A program made the position numbers and the translations under genes. A stretch of 64,000 nucleotides of DNA from Desmodesmus armatus. Its lineage: Eukaryota; Chlorophyta; Chlorophyceae; Sphaeropleales; Scenedesmaceae. The notes below the pieces were generated by a model, which saw only the letters and a program-made list of their open reading frames with translations, was not told the DNA's origin and did no database searches. Below are positions 21,656 to 33,500 of this stretch, piece by piece; position 1 is the first letter of the stretch; every line of letters starts with the position of its first letter. The stretch lies in contig VIIQ02000028.1 in the NCBI GenBank assembly GCA_007449985.2, forward strand, positions 213,501 through 277,500, read 5' to 3'.

Positions 21656-23237
21656 TCACGACACGCCGCGCATGTGCATGCGCCTGCCCCTGTGCTCAAA
21701 CTCCCCGCTCTGCTGCCTCCGCAGGTTCTTCGCCAGGCGGTCGTTGTTCGAGCGCTCGATGAAGGACACTGCCACTGCCTCACCAGCCTGTGCCAAAGCA
21801 TACTTGTAGTTTGAGGGCCCCGTGAGGGCCATGGACTTGACAGGCTGTGCTGTGGTGGCCCAGGAGGCTGTACTGGAGGCCCCCTTGAACTCCCGCGTGG
21901 GTCGAGATGTGATCATGTTCCAGGAGGCAGACTGGCCGCGGCTGGCGTCTGTGCTGGCTGGGAGGGCCATGGAGTCAGACATGGCAGTGGCTGTGGCTCC
22001 CTCAAACCTGCACATGGAGGGTGGACACAACACAGAGATGCAGATGACGGCTGTTCCTTCAAACACATGAGGGTGGCCCAGTGCGCACCCTGCACATCCT
22101 GGTGGCGCAACATTTTTCAGCGGTATGTGCGCTCTCTGCATCGTGACACACGCAGCTAACAAAGTCCGCACTGCTGCAGCTGCGTCGGCCTGCTGGGTTA
22201 CCTGGCTATATCGCTGTATGCCATAGTACACCTGCTGTCCCCAATTTCTCAGTCAGGATGCCAGCACAGCCTCTGCCAGATCCGCTGCTGCCCACACACG
22301 CGCCACATGATCCGTTTGTTTCCCCACTGCTGGACGCAGCCTATCAACATGCCTGCTTACCAGCCACCCAACTCTGCTGCAGCATGTGCGGCTAGCTGTT
22401 GCTCACGTTTGTGCATGGACCAGGTTGCCCACCCCCAGCGCAGGCATGCTGGGCGCTCCACTGGCAACGTTGGCGTCCACAAACTCGGGCCCTTGCCTGT
22501 CCATTGCTGACCTGGCCCGCGTCTTCACAGTCGACTTTTTCCCGGGGAACCCCAGATTGGACTGCGCGTCTGCAGTAGCAAACACCGTGTGTGTTGCGGC
22601 GTGCTTGTGCACTGCAGGGAAGGTGGCACCAGATGTGGATTCCGCATCTTCTCCGGTCAAAGCCTGGCGTGCGGGCGGCCGCTTCATGTTGCCCCAGCGT
22701 GCTGACACCTGGTTGGTTATTGAGGGGTCGAGGGTGTGGCCAAAGCGGTCCTTGCCAACCTCTGGTGCACCTGCCTCAACCTCTCGCATGATGCGGGCGA
22801 TAGCGCTGCGCAGAAGCCCTGCCTGGCTGTGCCCTGCAGCAGGAGCAGCAAACGACACGAGGTGCAACAGCCAGATGGGGGTGCAGTGGGCAGCACATGC
22901 CACATGGGACTTGTCAGGTTTAAAACCGCCATACTGGCACACATGAACGGCAGCTAGAACAGAGGTGAGCCACAGTACATGGCGGCAAGTCATCAAAATC
23001 ACGGATCGGCCTGTTGGGCAAGTCATGCAGCTGGACATGCTTGTGCAGCTGCACTGCTGGCCTATGGCAGCTGCAGGGTGTTGTGTGCAGCGTGTATGGT
23101 GATGTACTTGTTCGACAAGTTAACTTGTTCGACAGGATCAACGCCATGGTATGCTCCCCTTGGGCACTTGTTGCATTAGCCACAGCCTGGCGCTGCTCTC
23201 TCAGAGTCTGTAGAGCAGGGCACGTGGGACCCCACTG
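21656..23237 (-). CDS. unrecognised basic low-complexity protein (partial model)
   Basis: Not assigned to any family. The last two exons join in phase: one ends at 22,407 on a GTGAGC donor, and the final exon is 22,007-21,656. The longer of the two starts near 22,840 after a CTCCTGCTGCAG acceptor. It reads RSAIARIMREVEAGAPEVGKD and continues with Lys/Arg-rich, Ser/Thr/Ala-rich sequence. The final exon ends FIERSNNDRLAKNLRRQQ and then a His/Arg-rich tail. An upstream exon beginning at 23,237 (QQWGPTCPALQTLREQRQA) looks helical and coding, but its donor is unclear. The first exon was not identified; ORFs up to 23,619 are possible. The composition suggests a disordered, positively charged protein, possibly cytoskeletal or flagellar, but no motif supports that. 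Confidence 0.4.
23115..23128. repeat. 14-bp perfect palindrome
   Basis: ACAAGTTAACTTGT is fully self-complementary. It sits between two copies of the heptamer TTCGACA and close to the end of an exon of the unknown minus-strand gene. No function is assigned. Confidence 0.6.
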
Positions 23238-23791
23238 CTGCAGGAGCACATACGCATCATCAAGAACGTACCTATCATTAGCAACAAGCATAGCAGTATT
23301 TGTGCCACTGTGGACCAACCATGCATGGCAGGTTAACCCAATCCTCCAGTCCAGCTGCAAGAAGCTGCTGGTGCAGTCAAACACAGCTCAGGGCACCTGT
23401 GCCTTTCTAGCATTCGCCCCAGCCCCTCAAGTCTGTTTGAAGAAGAAGACGTTGCGAAAGTCTGCTGATGTTTGCTTGTTGTTGCTGTTGTGTTCCGTGA
23501 GAGTACAGTAGTCTGTTGTGGCGCGAGGCCGATGCAGAAAGGGGATACTGAGGTGACCTTTGGATTGGACCTTTGGGATTGAAAAACGTGGGGTTCGGGT
23601 GGACGTTTGCGCTGAGCACTGCTGGTAACCGTTCATGGCGGTTTCGACGTCACGTGACCAGTGCACATGTCCCCTGTCCATCATCCTACCTGTGCTGTGG
23701 ATCCTTCGGCAGCATATATGCTGCGCTAGCATTGCTGAGTCGACAACCTGTGGTTAGCCGTTGCATTTGTACCACCATGTGTACACCATGT

Positions 23792-23805
<14 letters not shown>

Positions 23806-23822
<17 letters not shown>

Positions 23823-23823
23823 G
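23806..23823. repeat. G18 homopolymer after a TG tract
   Basis: An uninterrupted run of 18 G on the plus strand is preceded by (TG)n. It lies upstream of the unknown gene and downstream of the GTF3C1 stop. The length may be unreliable in any assembly. Confidence 0.8.
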
Positions 23824-24243
23824 CAGCAGTCAGGACACACAGTGCAACATGATTTTCTACACCTTCGCCATGCTGCTGACTGACAAACGACACACATACT
23901 GGTGTCCCGCCGCATGCAGGCTGCATGTGCTCGATGCACTGCTTGCTTCAAGTCAAAACAGCGCAGCACAAATTTGCCTTTTGACATTCTGACGCAGAGC
24001 ACTTGTCAGCAGCTCAATCAAACCCCCACTCACACGAGTTTCAAACTACAGCCCAAGGGGATCAGGGCATTTAGCACAATTGCTGCAGACTGTTGCCGGA
24101 CTGCACATACAGTGCCTGGTGCACACGGTACACAGCCTGTGCACTACAGCAGCCCCCCTCCCCTGCCCTTGCATACACTCCACGGCTGTCACCAGCCATA
24201 ACAAAGTTTACTGTGGTGCTGGACCGCCCTCTGCAGCTGTCCC

Positions 24244-25763
24244 CTACACCACCACCGCTGCAGCTGTCCTGCAAGGCGGCAGGGCTGTCAGGTGGCACAC
24301 ACTGCTGCTCAACAGCGAGGGCCAGTAGTGCCGCACACCCTCAACTGCAGCAGCCGCTAGTAAACCCACACCCCCAGCTGCCGCCGCGCCTGACTTAGCC
24401 TCAGCACCTGCCGCTGCTGGTTTTGTTGCTGCTGCTGCTGCTGCTGCTGTCCTCCTGCCCCCCATCAGCAGTGAAGGTGGCTTTGCAGGCCCTGTTGCAA
24501 GGCACTTGCCCAGCGCCAGCCCAAGCTTGAGTGCCGGCCGCTCCCCACTGCTGCCGCCAGCACCTTCAACCACACTGCTGCCGCTGCCGCTGCCGGCACC
24601 AGCGTCACCCGGCGCACTCCCCACTGCTGCTGCCGCAGTAGGCACCGGGACCTCCCGCACCAGCAGGTGCTGCTGCTGCACCAGCACCTCCAGCAGCTGC
24701 TGGGCTGCAGCAGGGCTGATTGCATCCAGCTGTGCCAGCAGCAGTGGCTCAGGTATGCCAGGGTTGCGCAGCACCACACACATCAGCCGCTTCACCAGGC
24801 CCTGCCACATCACCCTGTTGAGGCAGCCACGGTGGTCCAGCCAGGGCGCAAGCAGCATACCCTGACCACTACTATCCGCTGCTGCTGCTGCTGCTGCTGA
24901 CGTTGAAGCTGGTGCTGCTGAGTCTGTGGGTGCGCTGGCCGTGCTTCCTGGGGCTGCTGCTGCAACAGACACATCAGCCGGCAATGCTGTATCTACTGCT
25001 GTGTTTGCTGCAGGAGGCTGGCGAGGATCTGCCCCGCCCTTCCCATCTGCTGCTGCTGCTGCTGTGGAAGGTGCAGGCTGGCGCTGCTGCTGCTCTGGCT
25101 TGGTGGGTACTGGCCATGCCAGCAGCCTAGTGCTGCCCTCAGCACTGACCCACGCCGCAGGGCCATACCAGCCACACACACGCCGCACCAGGCCATATGC
25201 AGCAAGGCTGCGCACACCCCGTGACACAGCAGCAGGCACACCACCAAACACAGTGCTAGCTGCTGCTGCTGCTGACGCTGCTTCTGCTGTTGCCGCTGCA
25301 GCTGCTGCGGCAGCTGTTGTCTGCTCAGCATCTCCTGCCTCAGCCGAGACAGGGGTGGCACCACCCTCTTTCTCCTGCTGCACCTTGCCTGCTGTTGCTG
25401 CTGCTTCGTTCAGGGCAGCTGTCAGCTGTGACTCTGACACTCCTGCAGCCTCTGCTGCCCGTACAGTGGCCAGCAGCCACCTGAGCAGCTCCACAGGCAG
25501 CACACCCCCACTGCTGCTGCCAGCGCTGCTGCTGCCTGCACCCACACCCTGATCACCACTGCCTGCTTCTGTTCCCGCCGCCGCCGCTGCCGCAGCAGCT
25601 GCAGCAGCAGCAGGGCGCCCCTTGGCCTTGCCCCGCTGCTGGTTCTGCTCTTGGAGTGACGTCACTGCCGCCGATGGTGATGCTGGTGCTGCACCTGCCT
25701 GCTTGCGCTGCCTCTTCTGAGGCCTGTCCAAGGGTGCAGTGCTCTCCTTGCCACCGTCACCCC

Positions 25764-25795
<32 letters not shown>

Positions 25796-26288
25796 CAGGC
25801 TGCCTCTGCCTGCTGCCTGCGCTGCTCATCCACACCAACAGCCAGGAGGGAGAACGCAGCAGGGGCTGCTGCCTCGGCTGCTGCACCATCATCAGCAGCT
25901 GGCTCAAGCACATCCTGTTGCAGAGCTGTGGGTGTGTCATCCTTGGTAGCATGTGAGCGTTTGCGCTTGCCAGCTGGCAAGGCTTCCTCTGCTGGTATCT
26001 CTGCTGGTATCTCTGCTGCTGCTGGTGGTGGTGGTGGCGGTTGTGCGGCTGCAGAGTCCTTAGGAACAGCAGCAGCGCTGCCAGCGCCTTGGGCTGCTGC
26101 AGGGGTCACGCCAGCATATGCAAGCAGGGACACCTTGCTGCTGCTGCTGCCGCCCACTGCTGCCATGTACGGCACCAAAGCAACCCGCCTCTGCTCAACC
26201 CCTCCTACACCATCCCCACCCCCTGCTGCTGCTGCACCTGGTGGCTGCTCACCACCCTCCTCACCCTCGACTGTTATCTCTGTGACCT

Positions 26289-26319
<31 letters not shown>

Positions 26320-27176
26320 GCCCCGTCGCAGGGGTTTGCTTGCTGCCACCAGCAGCATGGGTGCCTTCCTCAACAGATTGACCACCGAGCCAGACCCTGT
26401 CCTGTCTCCATGCCTGCCAAAGCCCCTGCCAGCTGACAGCCCAGGAGTCCTGCCGCTTCCCCCTGCATAGGGACCCTGCTGGGGTGCCATACTGACCAGC
26501 TGCAAGGATACCTCCCCTGCAGCAGCAGCACACAGCAGCTGCAGCAGCAGCGCACCTGGCACTGCTGCTGCTGCTGCTGGTGTGGGTGGGGTGGGGCCCG
26601 GTGCTGCACCCTCTGCTGCTGGGGGTGGGGGTGAAGGTGGGTGTGCCCCCACCCAGAAGCTGCCGGGTTGTTCCTGCCTGGGGTGCAGGACAGCAGTGCA
26701 GGCAGCCAGCTGTTTCTGGGCCCTGCTAGCTCTACTGCTGCTGCTGCTGCCGCCCTTGGCACCGCCTGCAACTGCTGTGCCAGCAGCTGCACCTCCCTTG
26801 CCGTCTGCTGCTGGTGGTGCTGTAGGGCCACCAGCTGCTGCTGCTTTGGCAGCTGGCTCATCATCTGCTGCCATTGCTGCTAGCTCAGCCGCCATCGCTG
26901 CCAGCTCTGCTACTGATCCTGCTGCTGGCTTTGCTATGGCATCACTGCCTGTCACCATGTCCGCTGACGGTGGCTCAGGTGCGGCAGCATCAACATCCAT
27001 AGCAACTGCCTCGGCTGCTGCTGCTTCTGCTGCTGCTGCTGCTGCAGGCTGCTCTGTGCCATCACCACCAGGACCCTCTTCAACACCAGCAGCCTCAGCG
27101 GCAACAGCAGCAGCACCAGCTGCTACCCCTGCTGCTGGCCCTTGCCCCTGCCCCTCACCCTGCTGCTGTTGGCTTG

Positions 27177-27214
<38 letters not shown>

Positions 27215-27543
27215 TGCTGTTGGGGCTGCTTGCCTTGCTGCTGTTGCTGCTGCTGCCTCAGGCCCTCCTCCAGGTCAAACGCAGCCTGCAGCTGCAGGGT
27301 CCTGCCTCCCCCAGCAGCACCACCCACTGCTGCAATCAGCAACGAAACTTCTGCAGCACCTCCTGCCTCTTCAACCCCTGCTGCTGCTGCTGCTGCTGCA
27401 GCTGCTGGCCCTGTTGCAGCATCAGGGCCTGCCCTTACTGCTCCGCCATCCTCAGCATCTCCAGCAGCAACAGCAGCAGCAGTGGCAGGGGCATCTACCG
27501 GTTCACCGGCTGGCACACCAGCAGCATCAGAGGACGCCGCCGC

Positions 27544-27588
<45 letters not shown>

Positions 27589-30500
27589 GTCGCTGCTGCT
27601 GCCGAGGCCGATGTGTGTGAGTGCCAGTGTTGCTGCGGGTGTCCTGTCCAGCAGGTCTGCCAGCGTCCTGTCAGGGGGCCGCATGTGCTTGGCCCAGGTG
27701 CGGCTGAGCTGGAAGCCACGCTTAGCCGCACCTGCATTCAGCCAGCCCAATGCTGACAGCCACCTGAAGGCAGCAGCAACCTCAGCCTGGGGAGATTGGA
27801 GACAAGGAGACGGTTGGACAGCAGCAGCAGGGGCGGGGAACAGGAACAGCATGCATTTCAGCAAGGAAGTGGGTAAGTAGCTGTTGGCCCAAGGCTGTTG
27901 GTCTAGCGCGTTGGCACCGACCCCGCAAATCACTTGTGAGCCCGCCCTCTCACACTTGTATCGCCTTCATTCCAGACATCCTTCTGAGCCCCACATCCTC
28001 TCCTCCTGGCTCCTCACCCCTAGGCTGTTCCCCACTCTCACCTGGCTGAACCGCACCAGCAGAGCCGTGGAGGCATCAGCAGGCAGGCTGCCCCCCACCT
28101 CCACCAGCTGCAGCAGCGACACAATCAGGTGCATCGCATGCACCACCGGCAGTGTCGGACTCGCACCATACCGCCAGGGGCGCACCGCAGGCGCTACTGC
28201 CGCCACCACCTGACCCCCTGCCGCAGCCGCCACTGCGTCTGCATCCCCACCCACAACACCTGCTGTGGCCGTACCCTCTGCCCCCTCCCCTGCTGTCTGC
28301 TGCTGCTGGTCCTGACCCTGCCCAGTAGCGCTGGCAGCAGCAGCAGCGGTTGCAGCTGCCCCTACACCAGTTGGCCGCGTCTCTACTGCCTGGTGTTTCC
28401 TCCACGACTGCAGGAGCTCCTTAGGGTCACTGATGATGTCAGAGCCCGGCGGCGCCTGCTGCTTGCGCCGCCGGCGCCGCCGTTTCCCTGCCTGCTTCAG
28501 CAGCAGCAGCTGCGCCCGCATCTCTGCCTGCTCCTCCTGGGGGCCAATCACCTCCCCAGCCGCCCGCCGCTGCGCCAGCGTGGCAGCAGTGGCAGCAGTG
28601 GCGGCCGCCTGCATTGCTGCCATTGCTGCCACCTGGTCAGCCACCGTCTTCAGCGGCGCCACTTGGCGGCTGCGGCGGCTGCTGCCGCCGCCGCTGCCGC
28701 CCTTGCGCCGCTGCTGGTGCTGCCGCTGCTGCTTGGCGGCCCGCAGCAGCTGGAACTCGTCCTCCGACCCCCCGCTGCTCCACTCGTCGCCCTCCTGCCC
28801 CTCCATCCCATCCTCCTCCTCCTCCCCTGAGGAATATTCCTCGAGATCCCCATTCCCCTCACCGTCTCCACCCGGAAGGTGGTCGTGGGGACCCACCCGC
28901 CGCCGTTTGCGGCGCGGGCCGTCAAGACCGCCTTCTCGGCGGCCCCTGCTGCCCAGACCTCTCGCAGGACCGAGCCCATCCCCTCCACCTCGGGGTCCAG
29001 GCCTGCCGCCAGCCTTGCGCGGCGCCGCAAATGCATCAATCAGCGACATCAGCCTGTTAAGCCGCTGCTGAATCGAGGCATCAGGCAGTAGCATGATGCT
29101 ACCATTGGGGTTGAGGACATACGGGCCTGCGGACGCCAGCACAGACGCTGCTTCCGACACCACCGCGGAGTCTGTGGTGCCGGCGGCTGCAGCCGCCGCA
29201 GCCGCCGCGCCGGCAGCCGGCGGCTGCGACGGCTCAGCCGCCAGGGGCGGCGGCTGCAGCGGCTTGAGGGGCATGTCGTCCTGGTTGGGGTTTGCGTGCT
29301 GTAGGATGTTGGGGGGATGGATGATCTGCTGTTTGCCTGCGGCAGCCTCCCTGAGTAGGAGGGGGTTGACGGACAGGCGGCGCTGCTGCTGCAGGCGCTG
29401 CAGATGCTGGCGCAGGGCGTGGCGGCGCCTGCTGAACTCACGGTGGATTTGAATGGCCTGGGGGTGTGGATGATACAGGGTGGATTGACGGAGGGTAAGA
29501 GATGCAATGAGGGCAGGTGGCAGGCAGGCGTGGTGGGGGGTGAGTGTTTGTGCACATATGTTGGATAGTGAGTATGTGTGGATGCTGCAAAGCCTGCCGC
29601 TGGTAAGGCAGCGCAGTTGCAGAGGCATTCAGTGTGCTATGGCTCAATCAGCAACGTTCACCCACAAGTGGCTCTGCGACGGCACCCCCACTTGAATATT
29701 GAGGCAGAAGACACACACTGTGTGACACTGTGCAACGGTTGCAGCACAGCACCCTGCGCACCTGTGCCTGCAGGTTGTCAATGAAGGCCTTGATCTGGGG
29801 CTTGCGCTTGAAGAAGGCCAGGCGCCGTGCACACGCCTCCTGGCCAAGGGGGAGGGCAGCTGATGCGCTGCTGCGCCAGCGGATCTGCGGCAAGGTTGAT
29901 TACACGTGTAACAACAGTAAAAGTGGTAACAATGCGTTTGTAAATCACAACAAAGAGCAGTGGTGCACAAGCAACTGCAGGATATAGAGACCTTGAGCTT
30001 GTGCTTCTGCGTTCAAAGGGCTACATCCATGGGTGGACACTCGGAAGGGCTCCCTCCCCTGCTCCTCAACCCCTGCACAGCCCCTGTCTGACCTCATCCC
30101 ATCCCCACCCCTCTCCGCTTGGGCGGGAGGACTCCCCCCCACACACTTTCACCCCACTGTGTTGCCCCACTAGTGCTTACCGTGTCACGTGTGCCCAGCT
30201 CCACCCTGTTGGCCAGCACCCATCGCAGCAGCTGCTTATCCTCCTCAGGCGTCCACCTGTGCCGCATGGGCACAGCAGCACCGCCCTCCGTTCCACCCTC
30301 ACCACCCTCATCGCCCTCACCACCCCCCGCAGCAGCAGCAGCAGCACCAGCAGCAGACTCTGGCCTCTTCCCCTGGCCCCTCCTGCCTGTCAGAGGCTGC
30401 AGGGGCTCAGCAGTTGACTGCACCGATAGCCTGAACACGATCTGAGGCATGTTGGCGGCACGGGAACGTGCCTCATAACCCTCACTTTCACTGCTGCTGC

Positions 30501-33500
30501 CATCGCTGGCGCTGCCGCCTGCTGCTGCCGTATGACCCAAGAGGGCACCCGCACCCCCGGCAGCAGCAGCAGCGGCAGCGGCGGCTGCGTCATCGCTGTC
30601 GCTGCCGTCGGGGTCTGCCGCAGCTGCCTCGCCGGCTGCTGCTGCCGCTGCTGCTGCAGGGTCGCTGCTGTGGGGGCGTGGGTGCCGGCCAGGGCGGCGG
30701 ACTGGCTCGCCATCGGCCTTGCGGCGGCGTGAGGCCTCACGCTGCTGACAGCGCTTCAGGCGCCGCTGTTTGTGCCTGTGGGGCGAGTGAGTATGTGCGG
30801 GGGGTGGGGGGGGGGGAGAAAAGGAGAATTGAGGGATATGTTGAGAGGGAATGAAAAGGGTGGTTGCGTGTGGGTGGTGTGAGGAAGGGCAGCACAAACA
30901 TGCAGGGACGACATCAAGTAGCAGACAACAGCAAGCAGGAGCTATACCTTGTCACCATGACCTAGGAAGATTGGATGTGTTGCTGTAGGCTACCCCCATA
31001 GGCATGCAGTATGTCGTTTGCAAGGTTGTTTCTTTCACTGCTTCACCAACCCACACTCACGCCGTGGCTCTCATCTTGCGCAGCTCGCGTCCCGTGCGTC
31101 CCTCCGTCCCCCCCGCCGCGGCCTGTGCCGCCCTGAGTGCCTCCTGCTCTGCCGCCTTGTGCTCCAGCAGGTACACCTTGCCCAGCCCCTGACGCTCACG
31201 CTCCTCATTGGCCTCAGTGCGCCAGCGAGTGATCACAACAAGCACCTGATGATGGTCACACACAGCACAACACACCACAGCATGGCACGGCACAGCGTTT
31301 GGAAAGCAGGGGCCTGACAGGGCAGGTGATGACGCAACCAATCCCTACTTCCATGCAACACGTTGTGACAGTACTTGCCGGTGAGCCTTGCCGGTGAGCA
31401 GTCGTGTGCGACCCGTGTGCCGCCTGTTGAAATGTAAGGTGTGCTCTTGTGCTCCTCGAAACCAACAGGGGTCGCACACAACTGCCCAATAAGCAAGGCT
31501 TACTAGTTGGCAGAGAATGAGAGGGTCATGGAGCACTGGTTTCAGCTGCACATGTGCCAACTGTCAGGATGTAGGGTTAAGGCGTCCTCACCGGCTGGTA
31601 GGGCACCCCCAGTTCGTCTGCCAGAGTGCGTGCCATGTGTTGGTCCAGCTGCTCAATGGGCAGATCGTGGATGCGCTCAAGCAGGCGCAGCCAAGGTCGC
31701 ATTGGCAGACCCCTGCAGGATAGCGGGGGGGGGGGGGGGGGGCGCAGAGAGGAGGGGGGATGCATGTGTTTGACTTGCACGCCACAGACAAGTGAGACAA
31801 TTGTGCAAGTGAGGAAGGGGTTGGCCCCATCGCGGTGCTTAGCTGTGACTTGCAAACTGTGCAGCAAGCCAGCCATATGCAAGCTGGGCATACATACAAT
31901 GCAAGGGCATGGCCCCCATGCTCACACCCCCTCCCCTCCCCCGCCCCCCCCCCCCCCCGGGCGCCGCCAACGGCCCAGCAAGTGTAACTGCACTGCACAG
32001 GCCACCCACCTGTACCACACCCAGCTCCTGTGTCGTGCCACATCGGGCACTGCATTGCTGGGGAAGGTGTTTGCCACCAGCTCAGGGGTCATCAGGGGGC
32101 AGTCAAACACACGCTGTAGCAGCGGAGAAAAGGGCATGGCGGGGTGGCAGGTGGGGTATGGGGAGGGTGAGGACGAGGGAGTGCGAGAGGGTAAGAGTAG
32201 GTGCACGCGCAGAAGGTGAGGGCAGCTTGTGAACTGTGCCCACCACCTTCTTTGTCTGCTGGTTTGTCAACCCAGGTAGAGAGTTACTATTGCACAGTGA
32301 ACCCACTATTGCACAGTGAACCCCCAGGCAAAGGGTGAAATGATGATGCTGATGCTGATGATGCTGGTGATGTTTGTAAAGATGCCACCATCTGCACACC
32401 TGCAGTGTACCCCAGTACTGCCTCCAGTGCCCAGCCCTCCTGAAGTCATACGACACACGCTTCTGCCCACCCTCCGCACTGCCGGCAGCATCCGCTGCAG
32501 CCCCCGGCGCTGCCGCTGCTGCTGCTGGCGGCGGTGTTGCCCGCGTTGCAGCAGCATCACCCCCCTCGGCGTTGGTATCATCCTGTGGCCCTGCTGCGTC
32601 CTCTGCAGGAGCGAAGGGGGGCATGTCCAGGACACCTGAGGCACCAATCACCAGGTGGGTAGCCTGCAGAGCAGCAGCACAAGCAACGATGAAGGGGGGG
32701 GGTGTTGACCAACATACATACGCGTTGTGTTGACACATGTGCTTGTACCAAAGCTGGCTGTGCTGGTTCAACCAATGGGTACCCAGCTCGCCCAGGCGAA
32801 CACGTTGTGGGAGCAAGAGGGGGGACTACACGGAATAGACGGCAGTGGCGGTGAAGAGGACCATCGCAACAACGTCAGCGCTACTGCCACAGAGTGACCG
32901 CTTGCCTAGTAGTGACCAGTGGCGCCCCATGAGCTTCTTCTGGGAACTTCTGGGTGTGCAGGGCTGTTAGAATCAGGTTGAGGCTGAGGTTGCCAGACGA
33001 CAGCAGCAAAGCAACTCACCGTCCGTGCCTGAGACTGCACCCAGCCCTTGGAAGGGTCGTCCTCTTCTCTTTGCTGCTCCCCATCACCACCCTCCTGCTG
33101 CTCAGCCTCGCCCCCATCGGTGCGTCGGCGACGAGCGGGCGTCAGCAGCTTGAGGCGCGCGAGCACCGACATAGATGCCACCACACGGCTCCAGGAGCGG
33201 GCCTCGAAGACAGCAGCGATCTGTTCCTTATCAAAGTCGCAGATGCGTGGGGGCGGATCGGTGTTGCACACGAGCTGCAGCAGATTGCTGATGTTGCGTG
33301 TGACACCCGCCACCTGCAAAGCAGGACAGCACGGCCAAAGAAACACGTTAATCAATGATCGTCCTCCTGGCGATACCAGCAAAGAGCTTGTACCGAGTTT
33401 CTACTACAGCAGCTTGCACGAATACAACAGCAACAAACGTTCGCTGCAAGCGGGGCAGAGCCCAGGCCACGACAATCGGCACAGAAGCAGTTGCTTACCT

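Noticed and set aside
26582..27880. 432-codon plus-strand Ala/Cys-rich frame
   Set aside because: It is antisense to the poly-Ala/Gln part of GTF3C1, and GCN/CTG repeats keep every frame open. The conserved TFIIIC blocks are on the minus strand.
28129..28830. plus-strand frames rich in Pro, Arg and Leu
   Set aside because: They are antisense shadows of the GTF3C1 exon 28,042-29,457, which closes in phase with its neighbours.
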